In this document: positions 48,557-64,000 of the stretch, piece by piece
Position numbering within the stretch: the first letter of the stretch is position 1
Layout: each line of letters starts with the position of its first letter
From: Norana najaformis
Taxonomy: Eukaryota; Annelida; Clitellata; Crassiclitellata; Hormogastridae
Length of the DNA: 64,000 nucleotides
Reading direction: 5' to 3'
Assembly (NCBI GenBank): GCA_964023275.1
Contig: OZ029916.1
Location: 28,983,087-29,047,086, forward strand
The notes under the pieces: model-generated
The model's database searches: none
The model's input: only the letters and a program-made list of their open reading frames with translations
What the model was told of the DNA's origin: nothing
Translations under genes and position numbers: made by a program

Positions 48557-49195
48557 AAATGATTGTTAAGCGGCCGCCTGTTATGTGTTATCCTATCGAA
48601 AAAGAGATAGTATTTTTTCACTAATTTTTCAGTGTTTTAGATCTTTTCGCCTCAAGTGACTCTGCAATTTTTTATAACTCACTTCTTGCACATTTCGGCT
48701 GCAAATAATGTCTCGTTCTTATTCATGCTCATGTCCAGAATTTGGAGACAGAGGAGCGAAGCGATCGTAAATTGTTCATGATATATGAATCTAGTACAAA
48801 AAACATTCCAAAACTATCACCCAGCTCATTCTTCGTTGAGATAGGATTGTGCATTTTCCCAGCCTGTCGTTCATTGCTTCTTGCATGCGTTTTTTCATTC
48901 ATTTCATGAGGTAAGTGATAAAAGTCACTTGATCAAAAGCAAACAACGGACGAGCGTGAAATCAAGAGTCCGTTTCAAGACTGCATCAAATTTACTGCCG
49001 TGAGAAGAAAGGAAATTTTGTTATTTATTTAAAACTCATGACTTTTAAAAATGCTATGCGATCCCAAAATATCCCGCAGTGCAGCGTTAAGCACAGGCTC
49101 AGCCAAAGTCTAGTGTGTTCGTCTCTCTCCATATCACTGTCTCTGTGTCTTTCTCTAAACCTCCCACATGATTTCAAATCCTGTAGCCTACTTGC

Positions 49196-49256
49196 TATGT
49201 GTGTATGTATGTATGTATGTATGTATGCATGCATGTATGTATGTATGTACGTACGT
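49196..49256. repeat. (GTAT)n microsatellite
   Basis: 'gtatgtatgtatgtatgtat' tract directly upstream of a LINE tail. Confidence 0.9.
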
Positions 49257-49625
49257 TGATTTTGGAAAAAACTTCACTAGCTTCCAATTCGAGAGAGTAT
49301 TCTCTTTAAAATTCTGGTCCTTGCGCACAGCTGCCTTGTTGGCTGTGCTCCGATTTACCTAAGGGAACGTTGTGCCCCTGTTTCTACTGTCCCTGGTCGC
49401 CGACTGCTGCGATCGCACTACATCTGCACAGTGGCGCATGCAGCCGTTGTTGGCCCTGCTTCTGGAAACCATCGACGGGAATTCCTCCTTCTCCCCACCT
49501 CTCGTTTCCGCAAACGTTTGAAGACCGTGTTATTCCCCATTAGTTCTGGGACATCAAGCCGGGAGCGACTCTGATGAGTTTTATCTCGAAGCGGCGCTTA
49601 ATAAGTTTCTGATTACAATTACAGT
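49257..49625 (+). mobile_element. CR1/L2-like LINE 3' end
   Basis: A shifted frame reads FKILVLAHSCLVGCAPIYLRE, then GRRLLRSHYICTV and RKRLKTVLF before the 3' UTR 'gaagcggcgcttaataag' and the tail 'ctgattacaattacag'. This is the polymerase end and tail of an L2/CR1-like LINE; the same tail is seen near 16400. Inactive remnant. Confidence 0.65.
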
Positions 49626-50699
49626 ACCAATTACTTTTGTATATATGTACATGTATGCTTTTACATGCACACATGAATGTATTCGTGTATATTTTTGCAT
49701 ATGTATGTATGTATGTGCATATACTCTATTTGTATACATACATAAATAGTTATTTATATAATATTATTGCATATATTTATGTATGCATGTATGCCTGTTG
49801 CACTGTTCTACGTACGTGCGTACGCAATTTTATGTATGAGCAGCTTTATATAGCGTCTTTAAAAAGTCAGAAGAGCGCTGCAATATGGAGGCAGATAACA
49901 CCACCACTGCGGGTAAACAACTGTACAGTTTTAGAATGAGTGTTAATGGCAACGTAATAGAAATGACATGCGTGAAACGTCCAACACTAAGCCCCAGTGC
50001 TTATCATTCTACACTACTGGTTATCAATAAAAATCAATTCCGGCATTTTAGGCTGTTAACATGTCCAAGAAAATAAAAGAAAAAAAAAGAAAAAATGTGC
50101 AAGGGTTAATAGTTTGGCGGTTGGTGTTGGCGTAACCGGTAAAACAATCGCTACCTTTGCAGAAAAGTTAAACGTTGAAGATCTCTATCACAAAATCACT
50201 CTCGCCAAAATTAAAGTGCATAAATTGATTTGGGAGTTTTAGATTTACAAGCGGGTCAAAATACGTTGTTTGCTATCTTCCTATATTTATACTCATGGCT
50301 GTTAACACAACTTGCTCTGCTGTGTAGCTCTTAATAGCGAAAACGTCCAACTTAGACCTTTACAGCTTGCGTAGGGAGAGGGCCTATATATATATATATA
50401 TATATTATTCGATAAGCCAAGACTAATTTTTGTTTACATAATTTTATAAATTTCTATCCGGAATATGCTGCTGTTGATGGCCTACATACATTTAATGGCG
50501 AGCATATAAATGAAAATGACTGCATAGAAAAACTCTAGTTTAGAAAACTCAGTGGTGTATACTTTAGATTACATGGCATAAGATACGTTTCTCTGGGTAG
50601 TGGTGATGACCTGTTCTCAGAGATCTATGGTGAATCTTTCTTACACTTCGTTTAGGCCAAATTCTTAGCTTCTATCTGGGCAAGTTTATTAATAGGCTA

Positions 50700-50780
50700 T
50701 TAAGTAATGTAATGCAATGTCATGTGACACAAATGTAATGTAGTGTAATGTAATATGATATAATGTAATTTAATGCACTT
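50700..50780. repeat. (TAATG)n-like repeat
   Basis: Imperfect 'taatgtaatgcaatg' and 'gtaatgtaatatg' repeats immediately before the relic exon at 50838. Confidence 0.75.
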
Positions 50781-50837
50781 ACATTTCATTGAATCAATAT
50801 CTTTATTGGAATTACAATGTTTGTCGACAACGAAGGC

Positions 50838-50910
50838 AATGCGATCACATCTATCAACTTATCAGAGTACACATACACATTGACTTCACTACTGGTCATC
50901 GTTAAGTGCA
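50838..50910 (+). pseudogene. Relic end of a constant-like exon
   Basis: 'ttatcagagtacacatac' and 'actggtcatcgttaagtg' align with the end of the relic at 61610 ('accagagtacaactacac', 'actggtcatcgctaagtg') and with the end of gene F's constant exon. Only about 70 bp of exon remain, truncated at its 5' side. The following roughly 550 bp match 61870-62435, so a larger paralogous block was present. Confidence 0.6.
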
Positions 50911-53589
50911 ACCTTCGCGCGTCCTTTACCCCTCACATCATTGCGGATCCTGTTTGTTATCCTCAAAATAGGGCTCTCTGATCCTGCATGGCCGTTTTAA
51001 TGAAGCGCGACTATGAAACAAAACTGACCCATTTGTTACTTCAAACCAATTTATTTGTAGTTCCATAAAATACAGCGCATCTTAAAAATTGACTCTTTTT
51101 ATTATCAATTTCTTATCATTAATACATTCCCGTTTAGTGAATTTAAAAGTCTGTAAATGATACACTTGAATAGTAGTTTCTGTGCAGAAATTTTTTGGTA
51201 GATGCTTCAGTTAATTTAGTTTAGTTATTTGCATAGTACTGTGCAATCAATGTGATTTTTTACAGCTTTCAATGGCCACATATAAGTTCCTGACATAAAT
51301 GAACAAAACTGACTATAAAATGGAAACTAATGTGAGTCTACCAGTGAAAGAAGGAACAGCACTGTTCAACGTATTAGACTAACTGATCTTATCAACCTGT
51401 TCAAGAGCATCTGGAGCCACAGAATAGCTGCAAACCCATCTAAGGAAATTTACAACAAAAGAACGGACACCATCAATCATTTAATAAACCAAAATCACTG
51501 GTCAAATCATTACCAGACTTTTGAGAGTTTCAGTCTCAGAAATATCGTCAGTAAGTTTCCTACTTTAGAGTTTTGGACTACAAATATGGTGTTTGTAAGT
51601 GGGTAAGTAAAAATATGGCGTTCGTATAAATCATCATGTGTTATGCTTCAGTAACAGAACCCCAGTTTATTCGTTTTTATTTTAGCAAGTTAATTTCACA
51701 TCAGTGCTATTGCGGGCTAATCCACCCTTTCTGTATTGGTTTGTAATAATTTAACGAAGCTACAAACATATTTAATTACTCATTAATTATTTTACATTTC
51801 ATTATTGGGCCATTTTATAACAGGCCACAAACCACTAAGCGAAAATGATCAATTGAAGACGTATTAAAATATGAAGATAGCGCCGACTAGATAAGTGAAA
51901 ATAGCCAAACTGTACTCATCAATTGCAATGACCTACTTAAGAAATTTATAACGATCGTTGTTGTTATATTGACTTACCATGTTATCTTATAGAAATCTCT
52001 TCATATTTCATTCACCATGCTCACATAAATTATCGTGAGTCATATTCTTGAATCATTGCTATTATCTTATTCATCAACTGTGCAAACACTTCGGGGAAAC
52101 AATTAGCTATGGCGGTTTGTATTCTAGCTACTTCATACAGGGAGCTTGCAAGAAACTTCTCGATTTAATATTCAAATGTTTACATCGTGCGAAATTTGAA
52201 TTTGACAAGAAATGCAGCAGACTCTTTTCATATGGAATGCACTTTACTGTAAAATTATTGTTAATTACTCCACTTTTTCTTCACTTTTTCATCTTGGTTG
52301 CCCACCGATGCCCTAATTCTGGTTTTCTTGAACTCCAAGATTTCGACACAACTGCTACAATGAAATATGATTTTTGATTACGACTTATCTTAAAATGACT
52401 ATCGCTTGATCTATTAATCTAATATGAAGACTAATATACCGCCGTTATCATAATCATCAGTCGAAAAGGCATCAAGGCTTGTGCAGTATGATAAAGGCCC
52501 CGTATATAGTTAAATTAGATTAGATTGTATAAGATTAGTTCAGAACAGATTTGATTAGAATAGAGAACTAAGTTCGAAAGCTTAATTAACAGAGGTGCAT
52601 TAAATTTATCAGGAGAACACTAGGGACCGTTGTACGTTACACAAATGAAGCCTTAAATGGAAGAACCAACTATGTCTATTTACTATATATATGAATCTAG
52701 TTTGAGGCCTCAATTCTTATTACGAATTCACTCATTTTTAGGTCACTGCCATATTTCTGGTGATGTTTCCCTTTCGCCTTTGCCAACGTTGAGTTACTGC
52801 TTTGCCTGAAAAGAGGCAAGCTGATCTACCATACAATAAACTTGCATTGGATGCTTTGGCATAGATGGTTACTACCTTAATTTCAGTAGGCCTTGTTCTG
52901 TTGTTAGCTGACCGCTATCCCGGACACGCGATATAAATGATGCCCTTCACACTCACATCTGTGCATTACATAGAGAGGGCGGCGAACGAACGTTTATGTC
53001 TATGAGAATCAACGCCTACTTCAGCTCACATGACGCGTGATATATTTGTGTTGTTTGTGAAAATAGCCTGTTATCAAATCAGTATGTACACTGTAGAGCA
53101 TTAATTTTTTTACCTAAGATATAGCCATTTTCTAGTTAAGTAGATATCTATGGGCAAGTCATTCTAGAGGTTTTTGGTGACTAGAAGACCGATCTCTCGA
53201 ATGCAATTTTTGAGTATGTATAATGCAATGTAAGTCTAGGCATTACAAGCTGGCTCAGTGCAAAGGAAGGTAACACAAAAGTCTAGCATTCTCACCAGTT
53301 CTTGTCTTGCTGGTGAAAATGAAAATCTACAAAAAGGATAAAAATGGCACATATTTTTAAGCACACATTTTCGAAAATCGTGTATGCAGCCTATGAATGG
53401 TTCATTATTTTTAAAAATTCGTTGACTCGTATGTGAAGAATTGTACATTGGGGATGACCCATTTGAGCTAAGTCGAATTTGGGGAAGGGCTTTAGCCCCT
53501 TAGCCTTATAGCTGGCGCTCCCAGTGGCTAAAACTTTGTAATTCCCCAGTAAATAGCAATTAACTTAACTGTGTCAGCTTTATTTTCAG

Positions 53590-60438
<6,849 letters not shown>

Positions 60439-61247
60439 TCGCACTAAGCCAATTTATTTTTTAGTTACCGAAACGTTTGTGACTTTCAGTGAATATTCAA
60501 ATCTTGATTAAGATAAATTTAAAAGTGTTAAACAACAAATTATTTTTGGAGACAAATATAACACTCATATCTGATATTAATAATGCACAGTACCAATGCT
60601 ATGAATATGTAATGATATTAATAGTATTTGTGCATGCTGTAGTGCCTACATGATTGCAGTAAGTGGTTCTATATTTGGTGTGATGAATAGAACAGGTTCC
60701 CAGAGACGATGCTAACATGTGGAATCTTATTAAAGGAAACGACGATATAATGGAAATCCTCATTTATCTGTTAATTAGGATTTTGTGATAATCAGCGACC
60801 CGCAGTGCATAATCAGAACATGCAAATCCGCAATTTCTCTTTAAACGTAAGACGGATGCTTTTTTTTATTAAGTTTATTACGCGTACGATTTTTAATTAT
60901 TGCAAATGGATGGCATATCATTGATATCTTAATTAATAATTATTCTAGCGTTTATATAAGAGAATCTAATTTATAATCTAGGAACTTTTGTTTTCTTTCG
61001 GATTTTGTATTGTTTTCTTCTGTATTTTGTCTGTCTGCCAAATGCAAAATGAAGGATATAACTATATAGTAATCTTTATATAATTTTTATAAATCATTAT
61101 ATTACATCGGTTGTTGTTCAGTCAAAATCATATTTGATGTATGCTAAATGCACGTAACTTGTTAAGAAATGAAGTTTTGCAGGAAGGCTAGAAATTCTAG
61201 AATGTTTAATTGGTTGAAGTAAAATTGTTCCTAAATATTTCTTTGGG

Positions 61248-61312
61248 GTTCGTTTAGTGGTTAGCCTGGTAGGACTTCCAGCCTAAAGATCAAAGCTTCA
61301 AAGCCTCACAAT
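61248..61312 (+). other. Degenerate tRNA-like sequence (SINE head or pseudo-tRNA)
   Basis: 'tcgtttagtggttagcctgg' resembles a tRNA 5' half with an A-box, and 'aagcttcaaagcctc' resembles a weak B-box. Stem pairing is imperfect, so a functional tRNA is unlikely. Confidence 0.3.
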
Positions 61313-61599
61313 TGAGAGAAAGATATTCCTAGATTTATTTTCCACTTGTGAACTTAATTACAATTATTAATAAGCTTATTACATTGTTTTTACAAAGATG
61401 AGAAGGTATCTATGGTGCAAATTTGGAAAACAATGAGGGTTTTAGTCTATGTATACATGTAGATTGTATGATGTTCGCTAATTTAATCTTCTGTGTCTAA
61501 AGAGACAGAGATAATGAGAGGCGGAACAGAGGGGCGTCTAGCGAGAGGCGAAAGGGGAAAAGTTGGATGATTGTCAGACGGAGGGGAAAGTTAAGCAAG

Positions 61600-61870
61600 G
61601 GAGTGCACTGTGGGATACAGTGGCAGTTGGGCACCAGTGATGGAATGGAGGCAAAACGGTGAAGTTGGAAGCAACATCCGCAGTAGGATTGAGATCATCA
61701 CAGGTTTAAACGTCAGTGTTACATCTACGCTGATTCTATTAACCAGAAGTGGCGTCAATCACACCTTTAGGACATACTTCATCAAAGCCATTCAGCGAAG
61801 TCAGTACAGTAACAGCTACCAACATACCAGAGTACAACTACACATGGACTTCACAACTGGTCATCGCTAA
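61600..61870 (+). pseudogene. Relic constant-like exon of the gene F type
   Basis: Encodes VGYSGSWAPVMEWRQNGE, then ITGLNVSVTSTLILLTRSGV and FRTYFIKAIQ, closely matching gene F's constant exon. A frameshift near 61800 separates this from TNIPEYNYTW and SQLVIA in the next frame. The acceptor side is replaced by purine-rich DNA, and the donor is destroyed ('cgctaagtg' where F has 'gaatgtaagtg'). Three independent lesions make it a pseudo-exon. Confidence 0.75.
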
Positions 61871-62441
61871 GTGTTAGTTTTAAATGCATCGTATCTTCAA
61901 TATTTTTCTTTCCTTTTCCCTCGCAACATCGTGGATCCTGTTTGCCATCTACCGAATTGGGCCCTTTGATCTGGCATGACCATTCTGATGAAGGGCGACC
62001 ATGAAACAAAACTGTTCCATTTGTTAATTCAAACCAATTTATTTGTATTAAATAAATTATAGTGCGTCTTATAAATTGACTCTTTTATTATTAATTCATT
62101 GTCATTAATATATTTCCGTATATTCAATATTAAACTTCTGCAGATGATACACTTTACTAAGTAGTCTCTGTGCGGAAAATTCTTAATAAATTCTTCAGTT
62201 AATTTATTTTAGTTATTTTTGCATAGTACTGTGCATTCAATATGAAAAATTCTCTACATTTTGCAGTGGTCACATACAAGTTGCTGACATCAATAAAAAA
62301 CTGACTATGAAATCGAAGAGAATGTTAGCCTGCTAGTTTGATAAGCCATAGCATTGTTCAACGCATCAGATAACTGTTTTTAACCTTTCCAAGAGCACTT
62401 TGAGTAACTGAATATCTGCAAACCCGCGCTTGATCACCTAA

Positions 62442-64000
62442 CACTGGCCAACAGAAAACATTTTTTTTCTTGTTGCCTTCGGTTTTAGACCTGTTCTTGG
62501 GGTAATTTTGGGCGCTGATTCAGAAAATGTCATTGGATTGAGTGCATCAGGTCTAGTTTCTGAGATATCGTCGATTTTGTAAAGAAAACCCAGTCCACTC
62601 TTTAAACGATGTCTTTGGCAAAACTAAAATGTCATAATAAGCTTTATTTATGGCTAATTATAATTCTTGCTGATTCATATAATGCCTACATCCTTATAAT
62701 GTAAAATCAGCATATCTTGCCGCGTGCTGAGATATTGCTGATTCAACGAAATAACTATTCCGTAGCCTACAGCTTACTCAGCACTAAATTCATGGCCTCA
62801 TTTAGAATTTATTTGTGCTTATACAGCGTTTCATGGTTTCGAACTATGTAAATAGATTATGCTGAAGTCAGCATTTATAGCCTATATAAACCGCCTCCTG
62901 AAAGCTAGAGCAGCCGCAGTCGTCTTAGGGCATATTAAGAGTTGGTCGCAAGAACAATCTTTGAATGTGAGCATTAAATAACTACATGTTCTTACTATTT
63001 TTTAGGTTAGTCATTTAATTCCTCAGATGCGAACATCCTTAAGGTTATGGCTACTTCCAGACGGAGCTGCATTAACCATCCAGACATATTCTGCTACATT
63101 TGTGGGGAATACACACTAAAAGCAAACAGGAAACCGATTTCTGAGTTTGTAAAAAGAGCATATGTAGGTTATTTTGGTGTCAGAGTTGGAGATCAAGATA
63201 AGCAATGGGCTCCTCATACAGTATGCAAAACTTGTATTGAACAATTGCGCCACTAGACAATTGGAAAGAGAAGCTGCCTGAAATTTGGTGTACCGATGGT
63301 TTGGAGGGAACAGATAAACCACTTCGACGACTGTTACTTTTGTATGGTTAATATCATAGGCATCAATCGAAATAATCGTCACAAGTTGTCTTACCCTGAT
63401 ATACCTTCAGCCAGGAGACCTGTTCCGCATTCGGATATTGTACCAGTTCCACCTTTTCGCGAACTACCTCAGCTCTCAGACGATGAGACTTGCTTGTCCA
63501 ATATCGGACAAGATGACGAAAGTGAAGAAAGTGGGGGCAGTGACAGTGATTTCCAATCAACTTCACACAGTGAACGTTTTGACCAAAAAGAGTTGAGTGA
63601 TCTGATCAGGGACTTAAATCTTTCCAAAGAGTCCTCTGAATTGCTTGCGTCCAGACTAAAGGAAAAGAATGCACTTCAGCCTGGAACGAAAATTACAATT
63701 TATAGAAACAGAGAAAAGGATTTGCTGCCATTCTTTACCAAAGACAACAACCTAGTATTCTGTAATGACATCAGCAACTTATTGAAGAAAATTGGTCTGT
63801 CGGATTACAGCCCAGATCAGTGGCGTCTTTTTATCGACAGTTCAAAACGTAGTCTGAAATGTGTGCTTTTAAATAACGGCAACAAATTTGGTTCTATTCC
63901 AATCGGTCACTCCACCAGGATGAAAGAAGAGTACAATGCCATCTCTTTAGTACTGGAAAAGATAAAATACAAAGAACATCAATGGGTAATTTGTGTAGAC
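62442..64000 (+). mobile_element. CMC (Chapaev-like) DNA transposon, second copy, truncated by window edge
   Basis: Left end CACTGGCCAACAG preceded by TAA at 62439-62441. Collinear with the element at 10352 (constant offset 52090) with only scattered substitutions and no indel up to 63608, after which it contains the central region missing from the first copy. Continues beyond the window. Confidence 0.75.
63047..64000 (+). pseudogene. CMC-type transposase with nonsense mutation, 3' end beyond window
   Basis: Same ATG and cysteine-rich N-terminus as the frame at 10957. The codon for Trp 70 is TAG (63254-63256, where the other copy has TGG); otherwise the frame stays open to the window edge. 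The central region absent from the first copy encodes DLNLSKESSELLASRL, RLFIDSSKRSLKCVLLNNGN and, at the very end, WVICVD. The Asp of LFIDSSK and the last Asp are candidates for the first two acidic residues of a DDE catalytic triad, by analogy with CMC transposases. A single substitution has inactivated an otherwise intact-looking gene. Confidence 0.7.

Larger units (their letters stand above)
48231..53589. other. Interval between gene E tail exon and gene F V exon
   Basis: No leader exon for gene F could be fixed here. The best hydrophobic ATG frame is at 52865 (MVTTLISVGLVLLLAD), but no phase-1 GT donor follows it. Contents otherwise: (TTC)n tract, (GTAT)n tract, a LINE tail, a relic constant exon at 50838 with about 600 bp of flank shared with 61817-62435, and AT-rich sequence. 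Confidence 0.4.
60701..62441. other. Region 3' of gene F with relics
   Basis: No complete exon. It holds a tRNA-like stretch (61248-61312), a segment that is an inverted copy of 48230-48310 (at 61400-61485), a relic constant exon (about 61600-61870) and flank shared with 50910-51440. It ends where the second CMC transposon copy is inserted. Confidence 0.5.

Noticed and set aside
48409..48621. Poly-arginine minus-strand open frame
   Set aside because: Direct translation of the (TTC)n microsatellite; no gene context.
52048..52377. 109-codon plus-strand frame with a hydrophobic stretch (MHFTVKLLLITPLFLHFFIL)
   Set aside because: Looks signal-like, but no phase-1 donor follows to join gene F, and there is no paralogous counterpart upstream of D or E.
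52865..52940. Signal-peptide-like frame MVTTLISVGLVLLLAD as gene F leader
   Set aside because: Hydrophobicity fits but no GT donor in phase 1 is present before its stop; kept only as a weak candidate.
61248..61312. Functional tRNA gene
   Set aside because: Acceptor and T arms do not pair well and the B-box is degenerate; more likely a SINE head or pseudo-tRNA.

Overview
The window is animal nuclear DNA: AT-rich, low gene density, small phase-1 exons with GT/AG splice sites, long introns, many microsatellites and many decayed non-LTR retrotransposons. Frequent 'ggcctat' words and LINE tails containing 'tatatagcgc' suggest a marine invertebrate, perhaps an echinoderm or other ambulacrarian. 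This taxonomic guess is inference from composition, not from a marker gene. All exon models below were read by eye from splice consensus, phase and homology between copies; there is no transcript support.

The main content is a cluster of six immunoglobulin-domain receptor genes plus relic exons. Two minus-strand genes (A, 14415 to 7614; B, 32696 to 26419) encode signal peptide, one V-like Ig domain, two further cysteine-bearing domains, one membrane helix and a very short basic tail. Four plus-strand genes (C, 16808-21602; D, 36959-40336; E, 41284-47699; F, 53590-60438) encode a V-like domain and one constant-like domain carrying a G-x-W-A-P-V-[IM]-E-W signature. C, E and F continue into a membrane helix and a tyrosine-rich tail. 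C's tail has two ITIM-type motifs and a YxxM. The E and F tails have YETI, YEDV, YSHL and a terminal YEEI. Every intron separating extracellular and membrane exons is phase 1. A and C are divergent, and so are B and D, so a short-tail and a long-tail receptor lie head to head twice. This resembles paired activating/inhibitory or allorecognition receptor clusters.

Region by region: 1-7.6 kb is non-coding with LINE tails and a mariner/Tc1 transposase fragment. 7.6-14.4 kb is gene A, whose V exon is frame-shifted and whose first intron holds a complete, internally deleted CMC (Chapaev-like) DNA transposon. 14.4-16.8 kb is the A/C divergent spacer. 16.8-21.6 kb is gene C. 21.6-26.4 kb is non-coding. 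26.4-32.7 kb is gene B. 32.7-37 kb is the B/D spacer, mostly decayed LINEs. 35.6-44.5 kb is a tandem duplication holding D and E, with near-identical V and C exons but diverged leader exons. 44.5-45.6 kb is an inserted RT fragment. 45.7-48.2 kb and 57.2-60.7 kb are paralogous blocks carrying the membrane and tail exons of E and F. Relic constant-domain exons lie at 50.8 and 61.6 kb. A second CMC transposon copy starts at 62442 and runs off the window.

If expressed, the cluster would give cell-surface receptors signalling through tyrosine phosphorylation (C, E, F) alongside partners with no signalling tail (A, B), and possibly a secreted product from D. Tandem duplication, apparent gene conversion, exon relics and transposon insertions all indicate a fast-evolving locus.
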